A stretch of DNA of 19,076 nt from the NCBI GenBank assembly GCA_944393345.1, contig CALXZW010000015.1:1-19076 (forward strand), in the 5' to 3' direction. The notes under the pieces are model-generated. The model was not told the DNA's origin and did not search any database. It was given only the letters and a program-made list of their open reading frames with translations. This document shows positions 1-7,300 of this stretch, in pieces. Within the stretch, counting starts at the first letter, position 1. Each line of letters starts with the position of its first letter. A program made the position numbers and the translations under genes. This DNA is from an uncultured Clostridia bacterium. Lineage in GTDB: Bacteria; Bacillota; Clostridia; TANB77; CAG-508.

Positions 1-28
1 TAGTAGTAGTAATAGTTAAAATTGTTCC

Positions 29-65
29 AAAACCAGCTCGTCATAATTAATGATGAGCTGGTTTT
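29..65. terminator. Hairpin downstream of the DUF4116 gene
   Basis: Positions 29-44 and 50-65 pair as a 16-bp stem with one G-T wobble and a 5-base loop (AATTA). The outer four pairs are A-T, so each strand ends the hairpin in a short T-run. It lies 18 bases past the stop of the minus-strand DUF4116 gene, so it probably ends the trmB/DUF4116 transcript and may also stop a plus-strand transcript entering from outside the window. Positions 1-28 hold stop triplets and no gene I can see. Confidence 0.75.
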
Positions 66-82
66 CTATATCTCTAATACAC

Positions 83-595
83 CTAAGACAGTAAACTTTT
101 TATTTCTTCATCTGCTTGTAATTCTTTAGAAATAAAATGATATGCTGCTTTATTTTGTTTTACAGCTATTAAAGCTAATTCTTTATCATTTCTCAAATTA
201 CTACTTGCATATTTTATTATAATTCCTTTGTTTGTAACCGCTTCTTTCACAATTTCTTTATCATCTCTTATTTCTTCACTTGCAAAATATAATGCTTGAC
301 CATAATTTCTACAACATTCTTTTAAAACTTCTTTATCAGCTTTTAATTTATCAGATGCATAACAAATAGTCCAAGGTGCTCCCTTTATTCCTAACATTAT
401 TATATCTTTATCTTTTTTTAATTTATCACTTGCAAATTCTAAAGACTCTGCATCTTGTTTTAAAGCCTCTGTAACTAATTCTTTATCTTCTTTTAATTCT
501 TCTGATGCATATTCTAAATATTTGCCATTTTCTTTTACTGCATTTAGCATATATTCTTTATCATTACAATTTTTAATAATATCTTCTACTTCCAT
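83..595 (-). CDS. DUF4116 repeat protein
   Basis: A 170-residue acidic soluble protein built from about six tandem 25-residue units. Each unit starts with DKE or DKD, has a central helix, then a [YF]AS[DES]xLK-like motif and a short linker. This matches the DUF4116 family, whose function is unknown; a helical solenoid that binds other proteins is an inference from the repeat pattern. There is no signal peptide or membrane segment. The ATG start has a GGAGGA ribosome binding site at 601-607. The gene begins 24 bases after the trmB stop on the same strand with no terminator between, so the two are probably co-transcribed. A hairpin follows the stop. The last partial unit (DEEIKSLLS) suggests the solenoid ends normally. 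Confidence 0.85.
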   Translation of the reverse strand: MEVEDIIKNCNDKEYMLNAVKENGKYLEYASEELKEDKELVTEALKQDAESLEFASDKLKKDKDIIMLGIKGAPWTICYASDKLKADKEVLKECCRNYGQALYFASEEIRDDKEIVKEAVTNKGIIIKYASSNLRNDKELALIAVKQNKAAYHFISKELQADEEIKSLLS

Positions 596-619
596 AATGT
601 TCCTCCTAAAGTTTTAATT

Positions 620-1279
620 TTACTTTAATCTAGCAATTAATGCTTTTATTTTTATACCTTGCTCTGAAAACATTTTTTCATGTTCTGTTTCGATATTTTT
701 TTCAAATATTGGTTGATTATGCAAGTCATAAGTTTTGCAAACTATTTCAAATCCACTTTCTTCAAAATAATTTAAACTTGCATTAAATAAATCATCATCA
801 TCTGTTTTAAAATAAACTTCTCCATTAGGAATTAAAAATTCTTTATATTTTTCTAATTGTCTTGTATGTGTTAATCTTTTCTTTCTATGCTTTCCTTTTG
901 GCCAAGGATTACAAAAATTTATGTATATTCTTTCTATTTCATCATTTTTATCTAAAATTAAAAATATTCTTTCAATATCAAATCTAGTTAAATAAATATT
1001 TTCCGGTTCAATATTATGTTCTTTATATATAGTCTCTATATTTCTTTTAGCTAAACCTAACATTGCATCTACTAAATCTATTGCTATATAATTTATATTT
1101 TGATTTTCCACTGCTAATTGTGATATAAACTGGCCTTTTCCACAGCCTAATTCTAAATGAATTGGATTTTTATTTTTAAACTTTTCCTTCCATTTTCCTT
1201 TTATTTCTTCTGGATTGTCTATATAAAATTTACTTGCTTCTAATTCTGGTCTTGCCCACTTTTTGAATCTAATTCTCAT
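620..1279 (-). CDS. trmB: tRNA (guanine-N7)-methyltransferase TrmB
   Basis: A 219-residue cytoplasmic enzyme that uses S-adenosylmethionine to make m7G46 in the variable loop of tRNAs. The SAM-binding motif I is LELGCGKGQF (residues 42-51), followed by an acidic strand end (IAIDL, 65-69). The TrmB hallmark NFCNPWPKGKHRKKRL (121-136) binds substrate, and FKTDDDDLF (157-165) is the other conserved block. Length is normal for the family. The ATG has an AAGGAGG site 5 bases upstream. The gene is divergent from the rluA-type gene, with 133 bases between the two starts, and is the first gene of a likely two-gene unit with the DUF4116 protein. A minus-strand TATAAA at 1311-1316 may be its -10 box, but no good -35 is positioned with it. 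Confidence 0.95.
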   Translation of the reverse strand: MRIRFKKWARPELEASKFYIDNPEEIKGKWKEKFKNKNPIHLELGCGKGQFISQLAVENQNINYIAIDLVDAMLGLAKRNIETIYKEHNIEPENIYLTRFDIERIFLILDKNDEIERIYINFCNPWPKGKHRKKRLTHTRQLEKYKEFLIPNGEVYFKTDDDDLFNASLNYFEESGFEIVCKTYDLHNQPIFEKNIETEHEKMFSEQGIKIKALIARLK

Positions 1280-1340
1280 AAATGCCTCCTTGTTTTTCTA
1301 TCTTTTACATTTTATACTAAAAAAAGCCAAAAATCAATAA

Positions 1341-1369
1341 TTGCTTTTAAACAATTATTATTGTATACT
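1341..1369 (+). promoter_or_regulatory. Vegetative promoter of the pseudouridine synthase gene
   Basis: TTGCTT (1341-1346), a 17-base spacer and TATACT (1364-1369) fit the sigma-A consensus. This puts transcription start near 1376, about 37 bases before the ATG at 1413. Confidence 0.6.
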
Positions 1370-1412
1370 AGATAAAGTAAGTAATAATTAAAATTTTAGA
1401 AAGGTTTTACAT

Positions 1413-2297
1413 ATGCAAATTAAATATATCATAAAAGAAGATGATAAAAGTAAATATAATACAATTAATTCAATATTAATAAATGAACTTGATTTTTCTA
1501 ATCGATTATTATCAAAACTTATTAAGCAAAAATTAGTTTTAGTAAATAACAAAATTTTTGATACTAGAAATTCCTTTAATGTAGGAGATGTTATAACTAT
1601 TAATTTTGATTTTGAAGAAGATAATTCAAATATAGTTCCTATTAAAATGGATTTAGATATAGTATACGAAGATGAGTGGTTTCTTGTTTTAAATAAACCT
1701 CCTAAAATTGCTATTCATCCTTCTATATTACATTTTGAAGATTCATTATCTAATGGAGTTAAATATTATTTTGATAAGATTAAATTAAAAAAGAAAATTA
1801 GACCAGTAAATAGGTTAGATTCTAATACTTCTGGATTAGTTATTTTTGCTAAATGTGAATATGTTCAAGAATGTCTTTCTAAGCAAATGCAAAAAGGAAT
1901 TTTTAAAAAAGAATATCTTTGTTTAGTCTTAGGAAAATTAAACAATTTGAAAGGTACTATTGATTTACCTATTAGTAGAAAGGAAAATAGTATTATTGAA
2001 AGATGTGTTAACTCAAATGGTCAAAAATCTATTACTCATTATGAGGTTTTAAAAGAATATAAAGATTTTAGTTTGATTAAATGCAAATTGGAAACTGGTA
2101 GAACTCACCAAATTCGTGTACATTTTAGTTATATTGGTCATCCTCTTTTAGGTGATACTTTATATAGTACTAAATTTGAATTAATAAATAGGCAAGCTTT
2201 ACATAGTTGTTATATAGAATTTATTCATCCAATAACCAATATGTTAATACAATTCTCATCTGAATTACCAAAAGACATAAAATCACTTTTAGATTAA
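1413..2297 (+). CDS. RluA-family RNA pseudouridine synthase
   Basis: A 294-residue enzyme of the RluA/RluD class, which isomerises uridine to pseudouridine in rRNA or tRNA. Residues 26-66 form an S4-like RNA-binding domain (LDFSNRLLSKLI..., ending VGDVITINF). The catalytic motif is RPVNRLDSNTSGLVIFAK (130-147), with the nucleophile Asp136; an N in place of the commoner H before RLD also occurs in some family members. KKEYLCLVLGKL (165-176) and ETGRTHQIRVHF (227-238) are further family blocks. The ATG at 1413 has AGAAAGG (1398-1404) upstream. Its exact RNA target cannot be read from sequence. The last codons form the left arm of a terminator, and the 3' end overlaps by 77 bases the open frame of the opposing trxB-like gene. 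Confidence 0.9.
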   Translation: MQIKYIIKEDDKSKYNTINSILINELDFSNRLLSKLIKQKLVLVNNKIFDTRNSFNVGDVITINFDFEEDNSNIVPIKMDLDIVYEDEWFLVLNKPPKIAIHPSILHFEDSLSNGVKYYFDKIKLKKKIRPVNRLDSNTSGLVIFAKCEYVQECLSKQMQKGIFKKEYLCLVLGKLNNLKGTIDLPISRKENSIIERCVNSNGQKSITHYEVLKEYKDFSLIKCKLETGRTHQIRVHFSYIGHPLLGDTLYSTKFELINRQALHSCYIEFIHPITNMLIQFSSELPKDIKSLLD

Positions 2298-3204
2298 CTA
2301 ATTTGATTTTATGTCTTTTCCATATTATTTCTAAATATTTGGATTTTTTTCTCTTATAAATTTTATTGATTGTAGTCCGTGCTTTTGTTCCTTCATAAAC
2401 CGCCTTAGATATTTGAAGTAATCCACCTGTACAATCTCCACATGCGAATAATCCTTTTATATTTGTTTCCATATTTTCATTTACAACAATTTTATCTTTA
2501 TTTGTTATAACTCCCAATTTTTTTGCAAAATCGGCGCTTCCAGCAACTCCTTGTGCAATAAATAATCCTTCTGTTTTCATTTTTGAGCCATCTTTAAATT
2601 TAATTTCTTCTATTTTTTCATTTCCTAATACTTCTTCTATTTCCTTTGTATCGATTTTTACATTATCTGCTCTAATCTCTGGTGGATTTTCTCCATTTGT
2701 AAGTATCGTTATATCGTTAGCAATATTTATCAATTCATTAGTTTCTGCTACTGCATAGTTTCCATTTCCTAATACCGCTATACTTCTATTTCTGTAAAAA
2801 AATCCATCACATATTGCACAATAGCTTACACCTTTTCCTTCGAATTTTTCTATTCCTTTTATTTTTGGCTTGTTTTTCTTATTTCCTGTTGCAAATATTA
2901 ATGTTTTAGTTTTATATTCCTCTTTTGTCGTTACAACAGAAAAAAATTCTATGTTATTTTCTATTTTTATAACTTCTTCCTTTTTTAACTCTATTCCTAA
3001 ATTTTTAGCTTGATTAATTCCTATATTATACAAATTTTTTCCTGAAATTCCATTTTCAAATCCATAATAGTTTTCAATATTATCTGCTTTTTCTAAACTA
3101 GATTCTTCATTATATATTATTAATGTTTTTAAATTTGCTCTTTTAGTGTATATACTTGCAGATATCCCCGCTGGACCTGCACCTATTACTATTACATCAT
3201 ACAT
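2221..3204 (-). CDS. Thioredoxin-reductase-like flavoprotein (CxxC, no NADPH motif)
   Basis: A 327-residue FAD-dependent disulfide reductase. GAGPAG (8-13) binds FAD, CAIC (129-132) is the redox-active pair, and GLFACGDCTGG (251-261) is the second FAD motif. The pyridine-nucleotide domain keeps GNGNYA (146-151), but the HRRxxxR motif that holds the NADPH 2'-phosphate in classical TrxB is absent: the equivalent stretch reads TILTNGENPPE. Relatives lacking it include ferredoxin- or flavin-linked thioredoxin reductases of clostridia, so the electron donor may not be NADPH (inference). No thioredoxin gene is in the window. The family usually ends near KIYKRKK (281-287); the last 40 residues are unlike the family and run through a hairpin and antisense to the pseudouridine synthase. 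Removing one A from the A7 run at 2344-2350 would give a TAG at 2331-2333, 11 bases before the hairpin, so the true 3' end is probably there. Ribosome binding site AGAAAGG at 3217-3223. Confidence 0.85.
   Translation of the reverse strand: MYDVIVIGAGPAGISASIYTKRANLKTLIIYNEESSLEKADNIENYYGFENGISGKNLYNIGINQAKNLGIELKKEEVIKIENNIEFFSVVTTKEEYKTKTLIFATGNKKNKPKIKGIEKFEGKGVSYCAICDGFFYRNRSIAVLGNGNYAVAETNELINIANDITILTNGENPPEIRADNVKIDTKEIEEVLGNEKIEEIKFKDGSKMKTEGLFIAQGVAGSADFAKKLGVITNKDKIVVNENMETNIKGLFACGDCTGGLLQISKAVYEGTKARTTINKIYKRKKSKYLEIIWKRHKIKLVNLKVILCLLVIQMRIVLTYWLLDE
2270..2319. terminator. Bidirectional terminator between rluA-type and trxB-like genes
   Basis: A perfect 16-bp stem, 2270-2285 with 2304-2319, encloses an 18-base loop that holds the pseudouridine synthase stop codon (2295-2297). 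The arms end in TTTT on each strand. The left arm is made from the synthase's codons, so one hairpin can serve both convergent genes. Confidence 0.8.
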
Positions 3205-3233
3205 ATATATTTTTTCCTTTCTCTTTTTTTCAA

Positions 3234-3263
3234 ATTATATCATTTATATTAATTATATTTCAA
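3234..3263 (-). promoter_or_regulatory. Vegetative promoter of the trxB-like gene
   Basis: On the minus strand, TTGAAA (3263-3258), an 18-base spacer and TATAAT (3239-3234), with TGA directly before the -10 forming an extended -10 element. The match is strong, and the start codon lies 30 bases past the -10 box. Confidence 0.7.
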
Positions 3264-3481
3264 TATTTTTAAGTAAATTACAAGGAATTTAATATTACAA
3301 TTATGTTATTAAAAGAATTTGTTAGCAATATTAGCAAATATTTATAAAAATTTTATTAAATACTTAATTAATTGGAAAAATGTTTTTATTTTTAATATTT
3401 TTTTTATAAAATGCATATAAATTTTACATTATCAGTATATATAATTCATCTAAATTTTTATTTGGTATTTTCCATTTTTTA

Positions 3482-3510
3482 TTGTTTTTTATTATTTTTT
3501 ATAGTATAAA
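3482..3510 (+). promoter_or_regulatory. Possible promoter of the YcxB-like gene
   Basis: TTGTTT (3482-3487), a 17-base spacer and TATAAA (3505-3510). Transcription would then begin about position 3517, at the first base of the GGTGAT ribosome binding site, giving an unusually short leader. A TATAAT at 3440-3445 is an alternative -10 but lacks a -35. In DNA this rich in A and T either match may be chance. Confidence 0.35.
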
Positions 3511-3526
3511 ATAATTGGTGATTATA

Positions 3527-4027
3527 TTGAAAATTTTATTTAAAAATAAAACAACATATTCAGAAGATGTTTATAATGAATTTTTAGAGTTTCATAGAAA
3601 AAAATTTGGATTAAAATTTGGGTTATTTAATATTTGTATAATTGCATTAATATTAACCTGTATTGTTTATTTAGTTAGTTATAGAAATTACACTAGTGCT
3701 ATTATGTTTTGCATAATTCTTACTATTTTTATTTTTTCACGATATTTTAAACCTGCTCTAGAAGTAGCAAATGATTATAAAAGTGAAAAAATAAGTGATA
3801 ATTCTACTTTTACTTTTACATTTTATGATAAATATTTTACAATAAAAGAAAAAAATGATATTTATAAATCAAAATATAGAAATCTTTATAAAATTTTCGA
3901 AACTGACAACTATTTTTATTTATATATCGATAAAAATCATTCTTTTTTACTAGATAAAACCGGATTTATAGTTGGAGATTCAAAAGATTTTAATAAGTTT
4001 ATATTACACAAAAAAAGTGAAATTTAA
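3527..4027 (+). CDS. YcxB-like membrane protein
   Basis: A 166-residue protein with two membrane helices (about 33-51 and 55-72) and a cytoplasmic C-terminal domain of beta strands (about 97-160). The strand pattern TFTFYDKYFTIKEKN, then KYRNLYKIFETDNYFYLYIDK and a GF...GD...F ending resembles the YcxB-like C-terminal domain, a family of unknown function common in Firmicutes. I chose the TTG at 3527 because GGTGAT (3517-3522), complementary to the 16S rRNA tail, sits at the right distance before it; the same arrangement starts the spoVB-like gene. Earlier in-frame TTG (3515) and GTG (3518) codons overlap this binding site. The gene stands alone and converges on the nucleotidase-like gene 14 bases away. 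Confidence 0.75.
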   Translation: MKILFKNKTTYSEDVYNEFLEFHRKKFGLKFGLFNICIIALILTCIVYLVSYRNYTSAIMFCIILTIFIFSRYFKPALEVANDYKSEKISDNSTFTFTFYDKYFTIKEKNDIYKSKYRNLYKIFETDNYFYLYIDKNHSFLLDKTGFIVGDSKDFNKFILHKKSEI

Positions 4028-4043
4028 ATCTTTCACTTTTTTT
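4010..4043. terminator. Bidirectional terminator between YcxB-like and nucleotidase-like genes
   Basis: Perfect 13-bp stem, 4010-4022 with 4031-4043, and an 8-base loop. Each strand ends in a run of seven T. The YcxB-like stop codon is in the loop and the nucleotidase stop (4042-4044) overlaps the right arm, so one hairpin ends both genes. Confidence 0.85.
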
Positions 4044-4834
4044 AATTTGTAAAAATATTATTTATTAATGGCTTTAATGAAATGTTTTTTCCTTGTAATA
4101 CTATATCAAATTTTTCTTTATATAATTTTTTATATTCATCCATTTCATCATTTAATATTCCTACTTTTAAGGCATTACTTAATTCTAAACCATCTAGCAT
4201 ATTCAAGTCTTCTATTAAATCTCCCATTAAGAATTTATATTTTTTATTTTTTATTTTATTTTCAAATTCAACAGGTATTTTTCCTTCCATATTTTTATTT
4301 AATGTATGTATTATTTTAGAATTATCAAATTTTTTAACATCTCCATTTGAATCAAATTGTATAAAATTACTAATAATATATGTATTTTCAAATAAACATT
4401 CTTTTTCTTTTAAAAACTGTTCTATTGAATTTCCTATTCCTGCTGATAAAATTACTACTGGAATATCATATTTATATAATAATTGTAATAATTCTTTTGC
4501 ACCTTCTCTTAATATCATATTACTATTTTTTATAGATTGTTCCATTTTTTCTTTATTTACATTGTATTTATAATATAAATCCATACAATCTGAATACCAT
4601 TTAATCATGGCTTCTGTTTTCTCCTCTTTAGAAATAGTATAATCCATTTCAACAGGTCTGTATTTTTTGTATAATTCATCCATTTTCTTTACTATTTCTT
4701 CTCCTGCAAATTTAGGATTAGCACTTGCTGCCCACGAATCTGCACTTTCGTATTTTGTTATTGTTTTATCAAAATCTAATATTGCATAAAAATCTTTTTC
4801 TTTTAGATTTAATTTTATAGCTATTTTTCTTCAT
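4042..4834 (-). CDS. HAD-superfamily pyrimidine 5'-nucleotidase-like protein, start disrupted
   Basis: The frame encodes a HAD hydrolase resembling the cytosolic 5'-nucleotidase III (UMPH-1) family, which removes phosphate from pyrimidine nucleoside monophosphates. Motif I is DFDKT (coding positions 4776-4762), motif II VVILSAGIG, and motif IV GDLIEDLNMLDGL. The first in-frame ATG (4683) lies after motif I, so a protein starting there would lack the catalytic Asp pair and be dead. The frame is open upstream to a TGA at 4833-4831 but has no ATG, GTG or TTG. Two readings restore a family-like start: an AUA start at 4824 (MAIKLNLKEKD..., with AAGGG 11 bases upstream), or the ATG at 4834 followed by loss of one A in the A5 run at 4824-4828. 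The gene follows the acyl-CoA synthetase by 25 bases, probably as one operon. Substrate is an inference from the family. Confidence 0.65.
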
Positions 4835-4859
4835 TCCCTTCTATATAAGTAAAATAACT

Positions 4860-6587
4860 TTATTTTAAAATTCCTAATAATTTAAGTTCTTCATTTCTTT
4901 TAACTTTATTAGTTGTAGTTTTTATAAGTGGTTCTTTAGTTAATATCATATTTTTAATATATTTATATTGTGGTAAAGTTTTATTTACCTCTTTTATTTT
5001 TTCCCATATTATTTTATATAGTTCTTCCTCTGAAATATTTTTATATTTTTCTTTTACTACTTCTTCATTGTATACAACTTTAACAGATATTTTTACATTA
5101 TTAATATCATTGTCTATTGGCATTCCATAAACAAGTGATTCTTCTATTTCTTCTATTTTATTTATTAAAGTTTCTAGTTCTTCTGGAAAAACTTTTTTAC
5201 CATTTTTTAGTACTATCATATCTTTTTTTCTTCCTGTAATATATAAAAAGCCATCTTTATCCATATATGCTAAATCTCCTGTATAGAACCAGCCATCTTT
5301 TAAAACTTCTTTAGTTTTTTCTTCATTTTCATAATATCCAAGCATTACATTTGGACCTTTTACTATTAATTCCCCTATTCCATTTTGGTCTTTTTCTATT
5401 ATCTTTACCTCTGTATGTCTCATTGGGAAACCTATTGACCCTGCTCTTTGATATTTGTCATTTTCTGCTGCAATTACTGGTGATGTCTCAGTTAATCCAT
5501 AACCTTGTGCAAGATGTATTCCAAAATTTTCAAATCCTTTTGCTACTTCTTTATCAAGTGGTGCTCCTCCTGAAATTACAAATCTCATTTTTCCACCTAA
5601 TTGGTCTATTATTTCTTTGAATACTTTTCTTCTAATATCAATTCCAATTTTTAGCAGTATTTTTGTAAGTGTTATACCAAATTTTACTATTTTTTCTTTA
5701 CCTTGGTTTTTTATTTCTTTTTCTATGTTTTGATATATTTTATCTACTAATATAGGAACACCAACAAATACAGAAACACCATATTCTTTTAAATTTTGTT
5801 TAATATATCTTAATCCATCTGGAAATACTGTTTTTACACCTCTTGATAACATTACTAATAATCCGGTTGAACCAAAAATATGATGAAATGGTAAAAAAGC
5901 TATATTAACATCTGTATTATAAAAACTTTCAACTATTTGCATATCATATATATTTGTAGCAATTCCATATTGTGAAAGCATTACTGCTTTAGATTGTTCT
6001 GTTGTTCCTGATGTAAATAATAATATACTCATTTTATATGAATCTACTTCTTCATTAATATATTCATTATTTCCTTTTTCTATTAGTACTTTTCCTTCTT
6101 CTATAAGGTCATCTAAATTTATATATCCATCTAATTTAGACATACATATATATTTTGAAATATTTGTTTTATTACTATTTTTTATTTTTTCTATTTCTTC
6201 TATGTGTTTCTCATCAAATACTATTGCATCTGCCTTACTTCTTATTAATGAACTTTCAAGTTCTCCTAGTTGTAATCCTTTGTCTAATGGTACTGAAACT
6301 ATATTTCCTAAAAGATTTGTTATGTGTGCTAAAGCCCATTTATAACTATTTTTCCCCACAATAGCAATTCTTTTACCTTTTAATCCCATATTAAATAAAG
6401 CTGTACCTAAAGTATTTATTTCTCTTAAAAATTCCTCATAAGTAGTTTCTTTATATTCTACCATTTTATTCTCTTTTGTTATTTTTGTTGTAAAAGCTAT
6501 GTCTTTAGCATATAACTTAACTGAGTTATAGATAATTTCTTTAATGTTATTAAACCTTGGAACTTCTCTTAATTTATTCTTTTCCAT
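4860..6587 (-). CDS. AMP-forming acyl-CoA synthetase (long-chain type)
   Basis: A 575-residue adenylate-forming ligase that activates a fatty acid as acyl-AMP and passes it to CoA, probably at the inner face of the membrane. The ATP-binding P-loop is LLFTSGTTEQSKAV (189-202), followed by FHHIFG (234-239), the YGLTET motif (363-368), WFYTGD (433-438), TGRKKD (451-456) and the C-terminal catalytic lysine region TTNKVKR (558-564, Lys561). Length and motif order fit long-chain acyl-CoA synthetases (FadD-like), though chain length cannot be read from sequence. The ATG has an AGGTAGG binding site upstream. The gene is followed by the nucleotidase-like gene and is divergent from the DUF1836 gene; its promoter has a consensus -35 box. 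Confidence 0.88.
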   Translation of the reverse strand: MEKNKLREVPRFNNIKEIIYNSVKLYAKDIAFTTKITKENKMVEYKETTYEEFLREINTLGTALFNMGLKGKRIAIVGKNSYKWALAHITNLLGNIVSVPLDKGLQLGELESSLIRSKADAIVFDEKHIEEIEKIKNSNKTNISKYICMSKLDGYINLDDLIEEGKVLIEKGNNEYINEEVDSYKMSILLFTSGTTEQSKAVMLSQYGIATNIYDMQIVESFYNTDVNIAFLPFHHIFGSTGLLVMLSRGVKTVFPDGLRYIKQNLKEYGVSVFVGVPILVDKIYQNIEKEIKNQGKEKIVKFGITLTKILLKIGIDIRRKVFKEIIDQLGGKMRFVISGGAPLDKEVAKGFENFGIHLAQGYGLTETSPVIAAENDKYQRAGSIGFPMRHTEVKIIEKDQNGIGELIVKGPNVMLGYYENEEKTKEVLKDGWFYTGDLAYMDKDGFLYITGRKKDMIVLKNGKKVFPEELETLINKIEEIEESLVYGMPIDNDINNVKISVKVVYNEEVVKEKYKNISEEELYKIIWEKIKEVNKTLPQYKYIKNMILTKEPLIKTTTNKVKRNEELKLLGILK

Positions 6588-6602
6588 TTTATTACCTACC
6601 TT

Positions 6603-6623
6603 ATCTAGTTTTCGATACTAGAT
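6603..6623. repeat. Inverted repeat over the acyl-CoA synthetase -10 region
   Basis: ATCTAGT (6603-6609), seven bases, then ACTAGAT (6617-6623): perfect 7-bp arms. It covers the -10 box (6625-6620) and likely start point of the acyl-CoA synthetase promoter, so it could be a repressor operator or a small 5' UTR hairpin. No regulator is identified; the adjacent DUF1836 protein is one candidate. Confidence 0.4.
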
Positions 6624-6648
6624 TACCATATAAAAAATACTTTGTCAA
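6620..6648 (-). promoter_or_regulatory. Promoter of the acyl-CoA synthetase gene
   Basis: Minus strand: perfect TTGACA (6648-6643), a 17-base spacer and TAATCT (6625-6620), with TGG just before it as an extended -10. The weak -10 hexamer is offset by the consensus -35 and the TG extension. Confidence 0.6.
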
Positions 6649-6651
6649 CAG

Positions 6652-6680
6652 TTGACTATCTCTTCTAAAAATGCTAATAT
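6652..6680 (+). promoter_or_regulatory. Promoter of the DUF1836 gene
   Basis: TTGACT (6652-6657), a 17-base spacer and TAATAT (6675-6680), preceded by TGC as an extended -10. A perfect TATAAT overlaps at 6678-6683 but with a 20-base spacer. The -35 box is only three bases from that of the divergent acyl-CoA synthetase promoter. Confidence 0.55.
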
Positions 6681-6750
6681 AATTATGGTTATTTATAGTT
6701 AAATACTGCATTTAGCCATAAATATTTTTATTATAAAGGTGGTAAACTTA

Positions 6751-7266
6751 ATGGAAAAAATAGATGAATCTATTTATAAAACAGTTTCAAGGTTTCATAT
6801 TCCTAGATGGAAAGAATTTCCTGGAATAGATTTATATATCGATCAATTAGTAACATATATTGATAATTATCTAGGACAATATATTAGTGAAGATGATAAT
6901 AAGGAAAATAAAATCATTACTAAAACAATGATTAATAATTATGTTAAAAATGGTATTTTAGATGCTCCTATTAAAAAAAAATATAATAAAATTCATATTG
7001 CTAAATTATTTGTAATATGTACATTAAAACAAGTATACAGCATTAATGATATTAATGAATTAATAGACTTAGCAACTAAAAATTTTCCGATAAAAAGAGC
7101 ATATAATACATTTTGTCAGGAATTAGAAAATTCCATTTTTACAACTTTTAGTGTTACCGATTATATTTTTGATAAAAGACTTTCACAAGAACAATATATT
7201 TTAAAAAATGTCACTCAGTCTCTTGCCAATAAATTATATGTAGAAAAAGTATTTTTAAAGAAATAA
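6751..7266 (+). CDS. DUF1836 domain protein (regulator-like)
   Basis: A 171-residue soluble protein. Residues 56-99 carry the DUF1836 signature: ITKTMINNYVKNGILDAP, then KKYNKIHIAKLFVICTLKQVYSI. The first helices resemble the winged-helix/MerR-like pattern in which a short helix and NNYVKxGxL contact DNA, so a transcriptional role is plausible, but the family's function is not established. The start is the ATG at 6751 with AAAGGTGG (6735-6742) upstream; an in-frame GTG at 6739 lies inside that binding site and is rejected. The gene is divergent from the acyl-CoA synthetase and shares its promoter region, which makes local regulation of that gene worth testing. Its stop codon is inside the terminator arm. 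Confidence 0.8.
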   Translation: MEKIDESIYKTVSRFHIPRWKEFPGIDLYIDQLVTYIDNYLGQYISEDDNKENKIITKTMINNYVKNGILDAPIKKKYNKIHIAKLFVICTLKQVYSINDINELIDLATKNFPIKRAYNTFCQELENSIFTTFSVTDYIFDKRLSQEQYILKNVTQSLANKLYVEKVFLKK

Positions 7267-7300
7267 GATATTTAAGTTAAAATCCTTAAATATCTTATTT
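7261..7300. terminator. Bidirectional terminator between DUF1836 and VTT genes
   Basis: Perfect 16-bp stem, 7261-7276 with 7285-7300, with an 8-base loop. Both stop codons (7264-7266 plus; 7295-7297 minus) are in the arms. The plus strand continues into a T-rich tract. Confidence 0.85.

Larger units (their letters stand above)
3205..3526. other. 322-base AT-rich divergent intergenic region
   Basis: This gap lies between the divergent trxB-like and YcxB-like genes. It contains the trxB promoter (3234-3263) near one end and candidate promoter boxes for the YcxB-like gene at the other. The middle, about 3270-3480, is almost pure A and T with short direct A/T runs. I see no gene with a ribosome binding site, no hairpin of note and no riboswitch in it. 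Confidence 0.6.

Noticed and set aside
1..28. TAG triplet run at the window start as a microsatellite
   Set aside because: Only three to four units; too short to call, and the sequence before it is not available.
3305..3350. Small ORF in the trxB/YcxB gap
   Set aside because: An ATG-started frame of about 14 codons with no ribosome binding site and no resemblance to known small proteins.
4068..4573. Two plus-strand frames opposite the nucleotidase-like gene
   Set aside because: Phe/Leu/Ile/Ser-rich antisense shadows of an AT-rich gene with no ribosome binding site; the minus strand has clear HAD motifs.
6644..6656. GTCAACAGTTGAC as a dedicated repressor operator
   Set aside because: The symmetry is fully explained by two divergent -35 boxes, so an operator is not needed; reported as promoter geometry instead.
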